Assembly: GCA_031278545.1 (NCBI GenBank)
Contig: JAITKF010000076.1
Span: 1 to 38,027 of the forward strand
Source of the DNA: Prevotellaceae bacterium
GTDB taxonomy: Bacteria; Bacteroidota; Bacteroidia; Bacteroidales; UBA932
Reading direction: 5' to 3'
Length of the DNA stretch: 38,027 nucleotides
The translations under genes were made by a program, and so were the position numbers. Position 1 is the stretch's first letter. Each line of letters starts with the position of its first letter. Below, piece after piece: positions 9,054 to 17,694 of the stretch. The notes below the pieces were generated by a model that saw only the letters and a program-made list of their open reading frames with translations, had not been told where the DNA came from and made no database searches.

Positions 9054-10145
9054 ATGAAAAAAGCGTATAATTTTAACGCAGGCCCCTGCGTCCTCCCCCA
9101 ATCCGCCATCGCCGCAGGCATAGATGCCTTACGTGATTTTAAAGGCAGCGGCATGTCCGTCGTCGAAATCTCGCACCGAAGCAAAGACTGGGAAGCGGTA
9201 ATGACCGAATGCGACACCCTATGGCGCGAACTGCTACACATCCCCGACAACTACCGCATCCTGTTCCTCGGCGGCGGCGCCAGCATGCAGTTTTTGATGG
9301 TACCCTACAACCTGCTGGAACGGAAAGCCGCCTACCTGGAAACCGGCGTATGGGCAAAAAAAGCCTTCACCGAAGCCCGGCTGCTGGGTGGCGATGCGGC
9401 AATAAAAGTAGCCTCGTCGGCCGAGCGGAACTACTCATACATCCCCAAAGGATACGAAATCCCACACGACGCCGACTATTTCCACATCACCACCAACAAC
9501 ACAATCTACGGCACCGAAATCCATGAAGACTACGACAGCCCGGCGCTACTGGTTGCCGACATGTCGTCCGACATCATGAGCCGGCCGGTAGACATCCGCA
9601 AATACGGCCTGATATACGGCGGCGCCCAAAAGAACGTCGGCACAGCCGGCGTCACATTTGTCATCATCCGCGAAGATATTTTAGGACGGGTATCACGCCC
9701 GTTGCCAACAATGCTCGACTACCGCACACACATCAAAAACGCCTCAATGTTCAACACCCCGCCGGTATTCCCCATCCTGATTATGAACGAAACCCTGAAA
9801 TGGATAAAAGCACAAGGCGGAGTACCGCACATATACCAGCAAAACCTCGAAAAAGCAACACTGCTATACAACGAAATCGACCGTAACAAACTATTCACCG
9901 GCACCGCCGCACAAGAAGACCGCTCCCTGATGAACATCTGCTTCGTAATGAACAAAGAACATGCCGACAAAGAAGACGCATTCCTCACCTTTGCCAAAGA
10001 ACGCGGCATGGTCGGCATCAAAGGCCACCGCTCCGTAGGCGGATTCCGCGCATCAACCTACAACGCCTGCCCCACAGAAAGCATAAAAGCCCTAATCACC
10101 TGCATGCAGGAATTTGAAAAAAACACCCTTCAACCATCAAAATGA
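9054..10145 (+). CDS. serC: Phosphoserine aminotransferase
   Basis: A 363-residue PLP enzyme converting 3-phosphohydroxypyruvate to phosphoserine (serine synthesis; in many bacteria also a step in pyridoxine synthesis). I start it at 9054, where '[15 protein letters not shown]' matches the family N-terminus. The longer ORF would begin upstream of the promoter. The PLP lysine is in '[12 protein letters not shown]'. Other signatures are '[16 protein letters not shown]' and '[15 protein letters not shown]'. The TGA stop overlaps the serA ATG (ATGA), so serC and serA are translationally coupled. The + strand here is very poor in G and T, like the whole 9-23 kb block. Confidence 0.96.
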   Translation: MKKAYNFNAGPCVLPQSAIAAGIDALRDFKGSGMSVVEISHRSKDWEAVMTECDTLWRELLHIPDNYRILFLGGGASMQFLMVPYNLLERKAAYLETGVWAKKAFTEARLLGGDAAIKVASSAERNYSYIPKGYEIPHDADYFHITTNNTIYGTEIHEDYDSPALLVADMSSDIMSRPVDIRKYGLIYGGAQKNVGTAGVTFVIIREDILGRVSRPLPTMLDYRTHIKNASMFNTPPVFPILIMNETLKWIKAQGGVPHIYQQNLEKATLLYNEIDRNKLFTGTAAQEDRSLMNICFVMNKEHADKEDAFLTFAKERGMVGIKGHRSVGGFRASTYNACPTESIKALITCMQEFEKNTLQPSK

Positions 10146-11059
10146 AAACACTCATAGCCACAGAAAAACCCTTTGCCGAAGAAGCAATTACCGGCATCCG
10201 CCAAATCATCGAAAACGCCGGCGGAACCCTCCACCTACTCGAAAAATACACCGACACAAACACCCTCTACAACGCCGTCGCCGATGCCGACGCACTAATC
10301 GTACGCTCCGACAAAGTCACAAAAACCCTCATCGACGCCGCCAAACAACTGAAAATCGTCACACGCGCCGGCGCCGGATACGACAACATCGACCTGCCCG
10401 CCTGCACCGCCCGCGGCATCGTCGCAATGAACACCCCCGGACAAAACGCCAACGCCGTCGCCGAACTCGCCATCGGATTGATGATATACGCCGCACGAAA
10501 CACCTTCCAGCCGGGAACAGGCACCGAACTAAAAAACAAAAAACTCGGCATCCACGCCTACGGAAACGTCGGACGACAAGTAGCAAAACTCGGCAAAGGA
10601 CTCGGAATGGAAACCCTCGCCTTCGACCCATTCATACCCAACAACACCATCACACAAGACAACGTACAACCCTGCACATCAGTCGAAGAACTATACCAGA
10701 CGTGCCACTACATCTCCCTACACATCCCGGCCACAGAACAAACAAAACAATCCATCGGACGACGCCTACTATCCACCATGCCAAAAGGCGGCTGCCTAAT
10801 CAACACCGCCCGCAAAGAAATAATACACGAAAACGAACTAGCCGACATCCTCCACCAACGCCCCGACATAAAATACATAACCGACATCGCCCCCGACAAC
10901 CACACCACCCTACAAAAAAACTTCGGCACACGCTACTTCGCCACCCCCAAAAAAATAGGCGCCGAAACCACCCAAGCCAACATCAACGCAGGCATAGCCG
11001 CCGCCCAGCAAATCGTAAACTTCTTCACACACAACGACCGGACATTCCAACTAAACTAA
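10142..11059 (+). CDS. serA: D-3-phosphoglycerate dehydrogenase, short form
   Basis: A 305-residue NAD-dependent 2-hydroxyacid dehydrogenase for the first step of serine synthesis; it lacks the C-terminal ACT domain of long SerA. Features are '[11 protein letters not shown]' (75-85), a nucleotide-binding turn '[12 protein letters not shown]' (136-147, a looser version of GxGxxG) and the active-site Arg224 in 'NTARKE'. The classical catalytic Glu and His are not in place: the Glu region reads 'DIAPDN' and the usual 'TPHIG' reads 'TPKKIG' (about 268-273), with Lys where His is expected. I believe other Bacteroidales SerA proteins share this, but cannot check. Overlap with serC and a 31-nt gap to the DUF1015 gene indicate one operon. 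Confidence 0.93.
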   Translation: MKTLIATEKPFAEEAITGIRQIIENAGGTLHLLEKYTDTNTLYNAVADADALIVRSDKVTKTLIDAAKQLKIVTRAGAGYDNIDLPACTARGIVAMNTPGQNANAVAELAIGLMIYAARNTFQPGTGTELKNKKLGIHAYGNVGRQVAKLGKGLGMETLAFDPFIPNNTITQDNVQPCTSVEELYQTCHYISLHIPATEQTKQSIGRRLLSTMPKGGCLINTARKEIIHENELADILHQRPDIKYITDIAPDNHTTLQKNFGTRYFATPKKIGAETTQANINAGIAAAQQIVNFFTHNDRTFQLN

Positions 11060-11090
11060 CACAAACCCCACAATAACACCCCCCACACAC

Positions 11091-12332
11091 ATGGTAAAAA
11101 TTAAACCCTTCGCGGCCCTCCGCCCCCCGAAAAAAATAGCACATGAAATAGCATCGCGCCCATACGACGTACTAAACTCACAAGAAGCCAAAGCCGAAGC
11201 CGGCGAAAAATCACTACTCCACATCATCAAACCCGAAATCGACTTCGACCCCATCATCGACGAACACTCCCCCCAAGCCTACGCCAAAGCCGTAGAAAAC
11301 TTCCACCTCTGGCAAAAACGCGGCTGGCTACAACAAGACCCAAAAGAAACCTACTACATCTACGCACAAACAATGAACCACCACACCCAATACGGACTCG
11401 TAGCCGCCGCTGCCGTTGACGACTACCTTGAAGGACGAATCAAAAAACACGAACTCACACGAAAAGACAAAGAAGACGACCGGATGATACACCTGCGAAT
11501 CCAAAACGCAAACATCGAACCCGTCTTCCTCACCTACCCCGACGCACCCGAAATAAACGAACTCATAAAAAACATCACCAAAAACCACCCCCCAGAATAC
11601 GACTTCACCACAAAAGACAACATTAGCCACCACCTCTGGACCATAAACAACCCCCACACCAACACCCGCATCACACAAATCTTCGCCCACATCCCAGCCC
11701 TATACGTAGCCGACGGACACCACCGCACCGCCGCCGCCGCACGAATAGGACTCGAAAAACGACAAACCAACCCGCACCACACCGGCCACGAAAAATACAA
11801 CTACTTCATGGCCGTCATCTTCCCCGAAAGCCACCTGCAAATCATCGACTACAACCGCCTAATCAAAGACCTAAACGGACTCACCCCCGCACAACTCCTC
11901 GACCAACTAAACACCCCCTTCGACATCACCCAACAAGGCCCCCAACCATACACCCCCACCAGACCACACAACCTCTCCATGTACCTCGACGGACAATGGT
12001 ACTCACTAAAAGCAAAACCCGCCACCTACAACGACAACGACCCCATCGCCACCCTCGACGTAACAATCCTATCCACCCACGTACTCGACCACATCCTCCA
12101 CCTCGGCGACCTACGCACCTCCAAACGAATCGACTTCGTCGGCGGCATCCGCGGACTACACGAACTACAACGACGCGTAGACAACGGCGAAATGGCCGTT
12201 GCCTTTGCACTCCACCCCGTCACCATGAAACAACTAATCGACATCGCCGACAACGGCCACATCATGCCCCCAAAAACCACCTGGTTCGAACCAAAACTAC
12301 GCAGCGGCCTGACCATACACAAACTATCCTAA
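11091..12332 (+). CDS. DUF1015 family protein
   Basis: A 413-residue protein starting 'MVKIKPFAALRPP', the typical DUF1015 N-terminus ('RPYDVL' follows). The conserved 'VADGHHRTAAAARIG' motif is near residues 206-220, and the C-terminal part contains the 'LRTSKRIDFVGGIRG' region. The exact function is not established to my knowledge. The gene commonly follows serC and serA, which suggests a role linked to serine or phosphoserine metabolism. It lies 31 nt after serA with no promoter between. The coding strand is extremely A/C-rich. Downstream is the 23-bp repeat array that separates it from a convergent peptidase gene. Confidence 0.92.
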   Translation: MVKIKPFAALRPPKKIAHEIASRPYDVLNSQEAKAEAGEKSLLHIIKPEIDFDPIIDEHSPQAYAKAVENFHLWQKRGWLQQDPKETYYIYAQTMNHHTQYGLVAAAAVDDYLEGRIKKHELTRKDKEDDRMIHLRIQNANIEPVFLTYPDAPEINELIKNITKNHPPEYDFTTKDNISHHLWTINNPHTNTRITQIFAHIPALYVADGHHRTAAAARIGLEKRQTNPHHTGHEKYNYFMAVIFPESHLQIIDYNRLIKDLNGLTPAQLLDQLNTPFDITQQGPQPYTPTRPHNLSMYLDGQWYSLKAKPATYNDNDPIATLDVTILSTHVLDHILHLGDLRTSKRIDFVGGIRGLHELQRRVDNGEMAVAFALHPVTMKQLIDIADNGHIMPPKTTWFEPKLRSGLTIHKLS

Positions 12333-12355
12333 AACATCACACAAAACAACAACCC

Positions 12356-12539
12356 CACTAAAAACGAACCCCTAGTCCCACTAAAAACGAGCCCCTAGTC
12401 CCACTAAGAACTAGCCCCTAGTCCTACTAAGGACTAGCCCCTAGTCCTACTAAGGACTAGCCCCTAGTCCTTAGTAGGACTAGCCCCTCATCCTTAATAA
12501 GACGAACAGCTAAAACCACTAAAAACACCCCCCTACCAC
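12356..12539. repeat. 23-bp tandem repeat array between convergent genes
   Basis: Six clear 23-bp units run from 12356 to 12493, built on 'CACTAAAAACGAGCCCCTAG' changing gradually to 'TACTAAGGACTAGCCCCTAG', each closed by TCC. Two degenerate units keep the same period to 12539. The last matches unit 1 at about 17-18 of 23 positions and supplies the stop codon of the convergent C1 peptidase (12533-12535). There are no spacers, so this is not a CRISPR array. Confidence 0.9.
12441..12483. repeat. Perfect 20-bp inverted repeat with a 3-nt loop
   Basis: The left arm CTAGTCCTACTAAGGACTAG (12441-12460), loop CCC, and right arm CTAGTCCTTAGTAGGACTAG (12464-12483) are exact reverse complements. It formed within the 23-bp array because the last clear unit has its middle inverted (TACTAA becomes TTAGTA). 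It could act as a strong bidirectional terminator for DUF1015 and the peptidase, though neither side has a T-tract. Confidence 0.85.
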
Positions 12540-13726
12540 AACCCCAACTCCCGCCTAATACCCACCGGGATAGCATCCCTATGCACAACGACATTAATAG
12601 ACTTATACCGCACAAACGCCTCGGAAACATACCAAAACCCCTTATACAACCCCGACTCACCCCAAGAATTCTTCACCATATAATACCTCCTCCCCGCCTG
12701 ATCCCGGGCCACACCATAAATAAGCATCCCATGATCATCCGTCGTCTGCAAATTATCGAACGCCTCCTGACGGACAGCCTGCGTAATAACCTTCTCATAA
12801 CCCGGCTTGCCGGAATAAAGCTCCGCTTCGCGGTCACGTTGCGACAACCCCAGCCAACGCGCCTGGTCGGAATCAGACATATCGGCCAAATTAACATCAG
12901 GCACAACCGCCACCCCATCACGCGAAAAACCCCTCTCGCTCACATCGGCCCCCCATGCAACAACATACCCCTGTTCAAGACCATAATCAATAACACCCAT
13001 CAACTCCTCCAGCGGTAAATTATACGAATCCGACCAGCGCCAATTATCGGGAATCTCCAACGCAAAACGACTATAAAACGGATGATGCGTAAACGACGTC
13101 AACGACACATAATCATCAGGCTCGATACCCAACGACGCCATAAACGTCAACGGCGTATACTCCTTACCGCCGTAAATAAACCGTCCGGGAACAACGCCCA
13201 GATAAGCATCCACGATCCCCTTAAAACCCTCAAGCCACACGGTCGACAATTTCCGGTTCGGATCCTTAACGATTGCCTCGACGTAAGCTTTCGCCGCCGC
13301 ATCCAACTCGGCATGGACATGCTTATCTTCCCCATATTGCAGGCCATTCATAGCCTGTTCGGGCACGATACCGTAATACTTCAGAACATAGAGTACGTCG
13401 TAGAACGAACCACCGCCGGCAAAATTACCATGTCCATGCAGCCGAACATATTTCACCGCCTTATCAATATAGGAACGGTGTACGATAAACATTTCCGAGA
13501 GATCATACTCCCCTTTTCCCGTCCGCAGCAATTCAGCTTCGATTAGGCCTAACGCCGAAAAACTCCAGCAAGTACCCGATCGGTTCTGGTTTTTGACCGA
13601 CGTTATAGGTAATTCACGGACAGTTGTAAAAATATAACCATCCTCCTTCCGCTGTTCATCTTGCGCCCACGCCGGGCCAACAAGCAGCATTAAAAATAAA
13701 AATAACCGTATACTCATACCATTCAT
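12533..13726 (-). CDS. Exported papain-fold C1 peptidase (bleomycin hydrolase/PepC-like)
   Basis: A 397-residue cysteine peptidase with a signal peptide (MSIRLFLFLMLLVGPAWAQ; start either 13726 or the in-frame ATG three codons later). Oxyanion Gln47, catalytic Cys53 in 'SGTCWSFSA', His332 in 'DDHGMLIYG' and Asn353 in 'VKNSWGE' are all present, so it should be active. Spacing and local sequence resemble the C1B aminopeptidase C/bleomycin hydrolase group. Those enzymes are normally cytosolic, whereas this one is predicted to be exported, as in several Bacteroidales homologues. Its stop codon lies in the 23-bp repeat array. Upstream, the 7-mer repeat separates it from sufB. I see no promoter there, so it may be read from the sufB promoter. 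Confidence 0.92.
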   Translation of the reverse strand: MNGMSIRLFLFLMLLVGPAWAQDEQRKEDGYIFTTVRELPITSVKNQNRSGTCWSFSALGLIEAELLRTGKGEYDLSEMFIVHRSYIDKAVKYVRLHGHGNFAGGGSFYDVLYVLKYYGIVPEQAMNGLQYGEDKHVHAELDAAAKAYVEAIVKDPNRKLSTVWLEGFKGIVDAYLGVVPGRFIYGGKEYTPLTFMASLGIEPDDYVSLTSFTHHPFYSRFALEIPDNWRWSDSYNLPLEELMGVIDYGLEQGYVVAWGADVSERGFSRDGVAVVPDVNLADMSDSDQARWLGLSQRDREAELYSGKPGYEKVITQAVRQEAFDNLQTTDDHGMLIYGVARDQAGRRYYMVKNSWGESGLYKGFWYVSEAFVRYKSINVVVHRDAIPVGIRRELGLW

Positions 13727-13743
13727 TGTTAATAGTTAATAAC

Positions 13744-13834
13744 TCTTAATTCTTAATTCTTAATTCTTAATTCTTAGTTCTTAGTTCTTAGTTCTTAGTT
13801 CTTAGTTCTTAGTTCTTAGTTCTTAGTTCTTAGT
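13744..13834. repeat. Heptamer tandem repeat (4x TCTTAAT + 9x TCTTAGT)
   Basis: Thirteen uninterrupted 7-bp units, four of TCTTAAT then nine of TCTTAGT, end exactly where the sufB stop codon begins (13835). A decayed, AT-rich stretch leads from it to the peptidase start. The sharp change of unit type suggests expansion by slippage. Confidence 0.95.
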
Positions 13835-15268
13835 TCAACCCACGCTTCCTTCCAGCGACACCGCCAGCAACTTCTGCGCTTCCACAGCAAATTCCATCGG
13901 CAACTGATTCAATACCTCGCGGGCATAGCCATTGACAATAAGTCCGACGGCATCTTCGGTCGAAATACCGCGCTGGTTACAATAAAACAACTGATCCTCG
14001 CCAATACGCGAAGTAGTCGCCTCATGTTCGACAATAGCAGTATCATTATCGCTCTCGATACAAGGAAACGTATGAGCCCCGCAAAGGGAACCCAACAGCA
14101 AACTGTCGCATTGCGAATAATTACGGGCATTATCGGCAGAAGCGGACATCTTCACCAGACCACGGTAAGCATTCTGGCTATAACCGGCCGAAATACCCTT
14201 ACTCACAATCCGGCTACGCGTATCCCGCCCGATGTGAATCATCTTCGTACCCGTATCGGCCTGCTGACGATGATTCGTAACGGCCACCGAATAAAACTCG
14301 GAACTCGAACGGTCGCCCATAAGTACCGTCCCGGGGTACTTCCACGTAATAGCCGAACCGGTTTCGACCTGCGTCCACGACAAGCGGCCATTCTCGCCCC
14401 GGCAAATACCCCGCTTCGTCACAAAATTAAACACCCCGCCACGCCCCTGCCGGTCGCCCGGATACCAATTCTGGACAGTCGAATACTTCACCTCGGCATC
14501 CTTCAGCACGACGATTTCCACCACCGCCGCGTGCAGTTGGTGCTCGTCGCGCCGCGGGGCCGTGCACCCCTCAAGATAACTGACATAGCTCCCCTCGTCG
14601 GCCACAATCAACGTTCGCTCGAACTGCCCCGTGCCCCGCGCATTGATACGGAAATAACTCGACAACTCCATCGGGCAACGCGTATGCTTCGGAATATAAC
14701 AAAACGAACCATCACTAAACACCGCGCTATTCAACGCCGCAAAAAAATTATCACCCACCGGCACGACCGTCGCCAAATACTTCTTCACCAAATCAGGATA
14801 ATCGCGCACAGCCTCACTGAACGAACAAAAAATAATCCCCTTTTCAGCCAACGCCTCGCGGAACGTCGTCTTCACCGACACACTGTCGAACACCGCATCG
14901 ACCGCCACGCCCGACAACATATTCCGTTCCCCGAGCGGAATCCCAAGCCTGTCGAACGTCGCCTGCAACACAGGATCGATACCCGTCGCCACAAGACCCT
15001 TCGGCGCCGCATAATAAATAATACCCTGGTAATCTATCGGCGGAATACGCAAATGCGCCCACGCAGGCATCCTCATCGCCTGCCACCGCCGGAACGCATC
15101 CAAACGGAAATCAAGCATCCACGACGGCTCGCCCTTCTTCGACGAAATCAACCGGACGATATCCTCATTCAACCCACGCGGAATAAACTCCTGCGCCAAA
15201 TCTGTCGTAAACCCGTGCTTATACTCAGATTCGACAATCGTCTCCAACCTATCCTTCTCTTCACTCAT
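13835..15268 (-). CDS. sufB: Fe-S cluster assembly scaffold subunit SufB
   Basis: A 477-residue protein of normal SufB length; with SufC and SufD it forms the cytosolic SufBCD scaffold that builds Fe-S clusters. It begins '[16 protein letters not shown]' and carries conserved '[15 protein letters not shown]', '[16 protein letters not shown]' and the late '[20 protein letters not shown]' with the conserved Cys-x-x-Arg-Gly region. sufC, sufD and sufS would normally follow but are absent here. The next gene in the same direction is a C1 peptidase. A -7 box ends only 5 nt before the ATG, suggesting a leaderless or nearly leaderless mRNA. The cupin gene diverges from it. Confidence 0.96.
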   Translation of the reverse strand: MSEEKDRLETIVESEYKHGFTTDLAQEFIPRGLNEDIVRLISSKKGEPSWMLDFRLDAFRRWQAMRMPAWAHLRIPPIDYQGIIYYAAPKGLVATGIDPVLQATFDRLGIPLGERNMLSGVAVDAVFDSVSVKTTFREALAEKGIIFCSFSEAVRDYPDLVKKYLATVVPVGDNFFAALNSAVFSDGSFCYIPKHTRCPMELSSYFRINARGTGQFERTLIVADEGSYVSYLEGCTAPRRDEHQLHAAVVEIVVLKDAEVKYSTVQNWYPGDRQGRGGVFNFVTKRGICRGENGRLSWTQVETGSAITWKYPGTVLMGDRSSSEFYSVAVTNHRQQADTGTKMIHIGRDTRSRIVSKGISAGYSQNAYRGLVKMSASADNARNYSQCDSLLLGSLCGAHTFPCIESDNDTAIVEHEATTSRIGEDQLFYCNQRGISTEDAVGLIVNGYAREVLNQLPMEFAVEAQKLLAVSLEGSVG

Positions 15269-15273
15269 AGACG

Positions 15274-15281
15274 CAAAGGTA
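15274..15281 (-). promoter_or_regulatory. -7 box (TACCTTTG) for sufB, 5 nt before the ATG
   Basis: The minus strand reads TACCTTTG then CGTCT then ATG. If this box is used, the transcript starts at or next to the start codon. The N-terminal '[12 protein letters not shown]' fits the family, so a later start is less likely. Confidence 0.6.
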
Positions 15282-15310
15282 CATTTTAATTACGAATTAA
15301 AAATAACCAG

Positions 15311-15347
15311 CCGCCGGACGACTGCCACAATACCACACAACCGGCGG
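15311..15347. promoter_or_regulatory. Inverted repeat between divergent sufB and cupin promoters
   Basis: CCGCCGG (15311-15317) and CCGGCGG (15341-15347) form a 7-bp inverted repeat with a 23-nt centre, followed by an AT-rich run leading into the cupin -7 box. It could be an operator or a hairpin. No regulator is identified. Confidence 0.35.
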
Positions 15348-15363
15348 TTTATAATTTTTTACT

Positions 15364-15371
15364 TACTTTTG
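15364..15371 (+). promoter_or_regulatory. -7 box (TACTTTTG) for the cupin gene
   Basis: TACTTTTG matches TAnnTTTG and ends 19 nt before the ATG at 15391. That supports 15391 rather than the internal ATG at 15412. No -33 TTTG is visible. Confidence 0.6.
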
Positions 15372-15390
15372 CACTCTCCGAACATCAATA

Positions 15391-15759
15391 ATGAATAAAA
15401 ACATACAAAACATGAAAACACAAAGCAACCTCTTCCTTCTCGAAAACGAATTACCATGGGAATCCGGCGGAAAAGGCATCCGGCGTCAAATAATGGGATA
15501 CGACGGGCAACTGATGCTCGTCAAAGTAGCCTTTGAAACAGGCGCCACCGGCGCCGAACACGCCCACTACCACTCGCAATCGACCTACGTAGCCGCCGGC
15601 ATATTTGAACTAAACATCGAAGGAGTAAAAAAAATCCTACGAAAAGGCGACGGTTACTACATCCCTCCCGACGTCCGGCACGGCTGCCGCTGCCTCGAAG
15701 AAGGCCTGCTCATCGACTGCTTCAGCCCCCTCCGCGCCGACTTCCTCAACCCAAAATAA
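15391..15759 (+). CDS. Small cupin-domain protein
   Basis: A 122-residue single-domain cupin. The metal-binding pattern is visible as 'EHAHYHSQSTYVAAGIFEL' (motif 1, His/His/Glu region), with 'GDGYYIPPDVRHGCRCLEEG' as motif 2 providing the last His. Such proteins bind a metal or small ligand, and many are isomerases, dioxygenases or sensors; the substrate cannot be named. The start at 15391 lies 19 nt after a -7 box; an in-frame ATG seven codons later would also work. The gene diverges from sufB and is followed after about 90 nt by a separate promoter for the ABC gene, so it is probably monocistronic. Confidence 0.85.
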   Translation: MNKNIQNMKTQSNLFLLENELPWESGGKGIRRQIMGYDGQLMLVKVAFETGATGAEHAHYHSQSTYVAAGIFELNIEGVKKILRKGDGYYIPPDVRHGCRCLEEGLLIDCFSPLRADFLNPK

Positions 15760-15852
15760 CATGAACGGCACAACCCCACCCCCGTCCACGACAAGAAATA
15801 AACTACACTGCGTAGTGGGCCCCCAACAACCCGGCAACTCAACAAAAAAACC

Positions 15853-15860
15853 TACCTTTG
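15853..15860 (+). promoter_or_regulatory. -7 box (TACCTTTG) for the ABC ATPase operon
   Basis: TACCTTTG matches TAnnTTTG and ends 19 nt before the ATG at 15880. No -33 TTTG is seen. Confidence 0.58.
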
Positions 15861-15879
15861 CAAAAAGAAACATCGCACC

Positions 15880-16809
15880 ATGAATATATTAGAAACAGAA
15901 AACATAACGAAACAATACACCCATCACCGGGCATTAGACAACGTCAGCATAGCCGTACCGAAGGGCGCAATCTTCGGACTGCTGGGGCCGAACGGCGCGG
16001 GAAAAACAACCCTCATCCGCATCATCAACCAAATCACCGCCCCCGACAGCGGCGCCATCACCTTCGACGGACGCCCCCTCGCCGCCAACGACATCTACAA
16101 AATCGGATACCTCCCCGAAGAACGCGGACTATACAAAAAAATGAACGTCGGCCAACAAGCCATCTACCTCGCACGCCTCAAAGGAATGTCGCGCCACGAC
16201 GCCACCACCGAACTCAAACGATGGTTCCACAAATTCAACATCCAAACATGGTGGAACAAAAAAGTCGAAGAACTATCGAAAGGAATGGCACAAAAAATAC
16301 AATTCCTCATCACCATCCTACACCGCCCGCCACTACTCATCTTCGACGAACCATTCAGCGGATTCGACCCCATCAACGTCAACCTCCTCAAAGAAGAAAT
16401 CCTCTCCCTGAAAGCCGCCGGCAGCGCCATCATCTTCTCCACACACAACATGGCCTCCGTCGAAGAACTATGCGACGAAATCTCACTCATCGACCACGCA
16501 CGAGTAGTACTCTCAGGAAAACTACACGAAATCCGCCGACAATACGGCGACAACCTCGTTGAACTAACCTGCCGCACCCACCACGACCATCCCCTCGCCC
16601 TACAAATACCCAACTACACCATCACCGGCAACGAATACATACACGGATGGCAAAAAGCCCTCATCCGCCTCCAACCCGGCCAAACAACCAACGGACTGCT
16701 ACAACAACTGCTCCCAAAAACCGAAATCAAAGAATTCCGCGAACGGATACCCTCCATGAACGACATCTTCCTCAAAGTCGTCCAACAAACCCCCACAACC
16801 AATGCCTAA
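15880..16809 (+). CDS. ABC transporter ATP-binding protein (ABC-2/DUF4162 type)
   Basis: A 309-residue ATPase. Walker A 'GPNGAGKT' is at 36-43, the signature is 'ELSKGMAQK' (unusual: the classical LSGGQ reads LSKGM, a form common in ABC-2 exporter ATPases), and Walker B 'LLIFDEPFSGFDP' is followed by the H-loop in 'STHNMASVEEL'. The last 80 or so residues resemble the DUF4162 C-terminal domain of these subunits. A membrane permease gene would be expected next but is absent. Instead a lipid kinase gene overlaps its 3' end by 8 bp. The transported substrate is unknown, and the permease must be encoded elsewhere. Confidence 0.93.
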   Translation: MNILETENITKQYTHHRALDNVSIAVPKGAIFGLLGPNGAGKTTLIRIINQITAPDSGAITFDGRPLAANDIYKIGYLPEERGLYKKMNVGQQAIYLARLKGMSRHDATTELKRWFHKFNIQTWWNKKVEELSKGMAQKIQFLITILHRPPLLIFDEPFSGFDPINVNLLKEEILSLKAAGSAIIFSTHNMASVEELCDEISLIDHARVVLSGKLHEIRRQYGDNLVELTCRTHHDHPLALQIPNYTITGNEYIHGWQKALIRLQPGQTTNGLLQQLLPKTEIKEFRERIPSMNDIFLKVVQQTPTTNA

Positions 16810-17674
16810 AATCGCCTTCATCATGAACCCCGTATCGGGAACAGGAAACAAACGCACGCTCTGGAAACACATCGGCGAAACCTTCGGACTGCTGCCCAAC
16901 TACGAAACTCTCCTCTACACCACCCAATACCCCGGCGACGGATACCAACAAGCCAAACGATACGCCGAAGCAGGATACGACACCGTCGTCGCCGTCGGCG
17001 GCGACGGCACCATCAACGAAATAGCCCGCGCACTAATACACACCCCCACCGCCCTGGGCATCGTACCAATAGGATCCGGCAACGGACTCGCACGACACCT
17101 CAAAATCCCCATGAACTGCAAAAAAGCGCTCCACATCATCAAACAATCCCGCATACAACCCACCGACGCCGCACGAATCAACAACAAAATCTTCTTCTGC
17201 ACCGCCGGAATCGGCTTCGACGCACTCGTAGGACACCTCTTCAACACCTCCAAAACACGAGGCCTCTCAAAATACATCAAACACTCCACCACCGCACTCC
17301 TCCACTACACCCCGCAAGAATACCGCCTGCACATCGACGGACAAAGCCTCCTCCGCACCGCATTCCTCATCACATTTGCCAACGCCTCGCAATGGGGCAA
17401 CAACGCCTACGTCGCACCCCTGGCCGACAACCACGACGGTAAACTCGACATCGTAATATGGAAAAACATACCACGCAGCGACCTCCCCTTCATGCTGCCC
17501 AAACTATTCAACAAATCCCTCCACCGGTCGCCCCACATCGACACCTTCCGCGGACGCTACATCACCGTCGAACGAGCCCACGACGACTACGTACACTTCG
17601 ACGGCGAATCCTGCACAATGGGGAAAAAACTATACATCGAAATAATACCCCACGCACTAAACGTACTCTTTTAA
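16802..17674 (+). CDS. Diacylglycerol kinase family lipid kinase (YegS/BmrU-like)
   Basis: A 290-residue protein with 'IMNPVSGTGNK' at the N-terminus, the catalytic 'VGGDGTINEIARAL' (GGDGT at 66-70) and 'PIGSGNGLARHL'. These define the DAGK_cat family, soluble or membrane-associated kinases for diacylglycerol, sphingoid bases or other lipids using ATP. The actual lipid is not predictable; Bacteroidota make sphingolipids, so a sphingosine-kinase-like role is one possibility. The ATG lies inside the last codons of the ABC gene (8-bp overlap), indicating translational coupling. The kbl gene begins 20 nt after its stop. Confidence 0.92.
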   Translation: MPKIAFIMNPVSGTGNKRTLWKHIGETFGLLPNYETLLYTTQYPGDGYQQAKRYAEAGYDTVVAVGGDGTINEIARALIHTPTALGIVPIGSGNGLARHLKIPMNCKKALHIIKQSRIQPTDAARINNKIFFCTAGIGFDALVGHLFNTSKTRGLSKYIKHSTTALLHYTPQEYRLHIDGQSLLRTAFLITFANASQWGNNAYVAPLADNHDGKLDIVIWKNIPRSDLPFMLPKLFNKSLHRSPHIDTFRGRYITVERAHDDYVHFDGESCTMGKKLYIEIIPHALNVLF

Positions 17675-17694
17675 ATCAACCAACAAATCAACAA

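Noticed and set aside
12356-12493. CRISPR array
   Set aside because: The 23-bp units are contiguous without unique spacers, drift gradually, and no cas gene is present.
14024-15289. Long + strand ORF (421 codons) opposite sufB
   Set aside because: SufB is unambiguous on the other strand; the ORF product is Arg/His/Thr/Pro-rich, a shadow caused by the skewed base composition. The same applies to 10114-11076 and 22183-23136.
15761-15883. 40-codon ORF between the cupin and ABC genes, overlapping the ABC ATG by 4 nt
   Set aside because: Pro/Thr-rich, unrecognised, contains the ABC promoter box and lies over the possible dispersed element; position alone is not enough.
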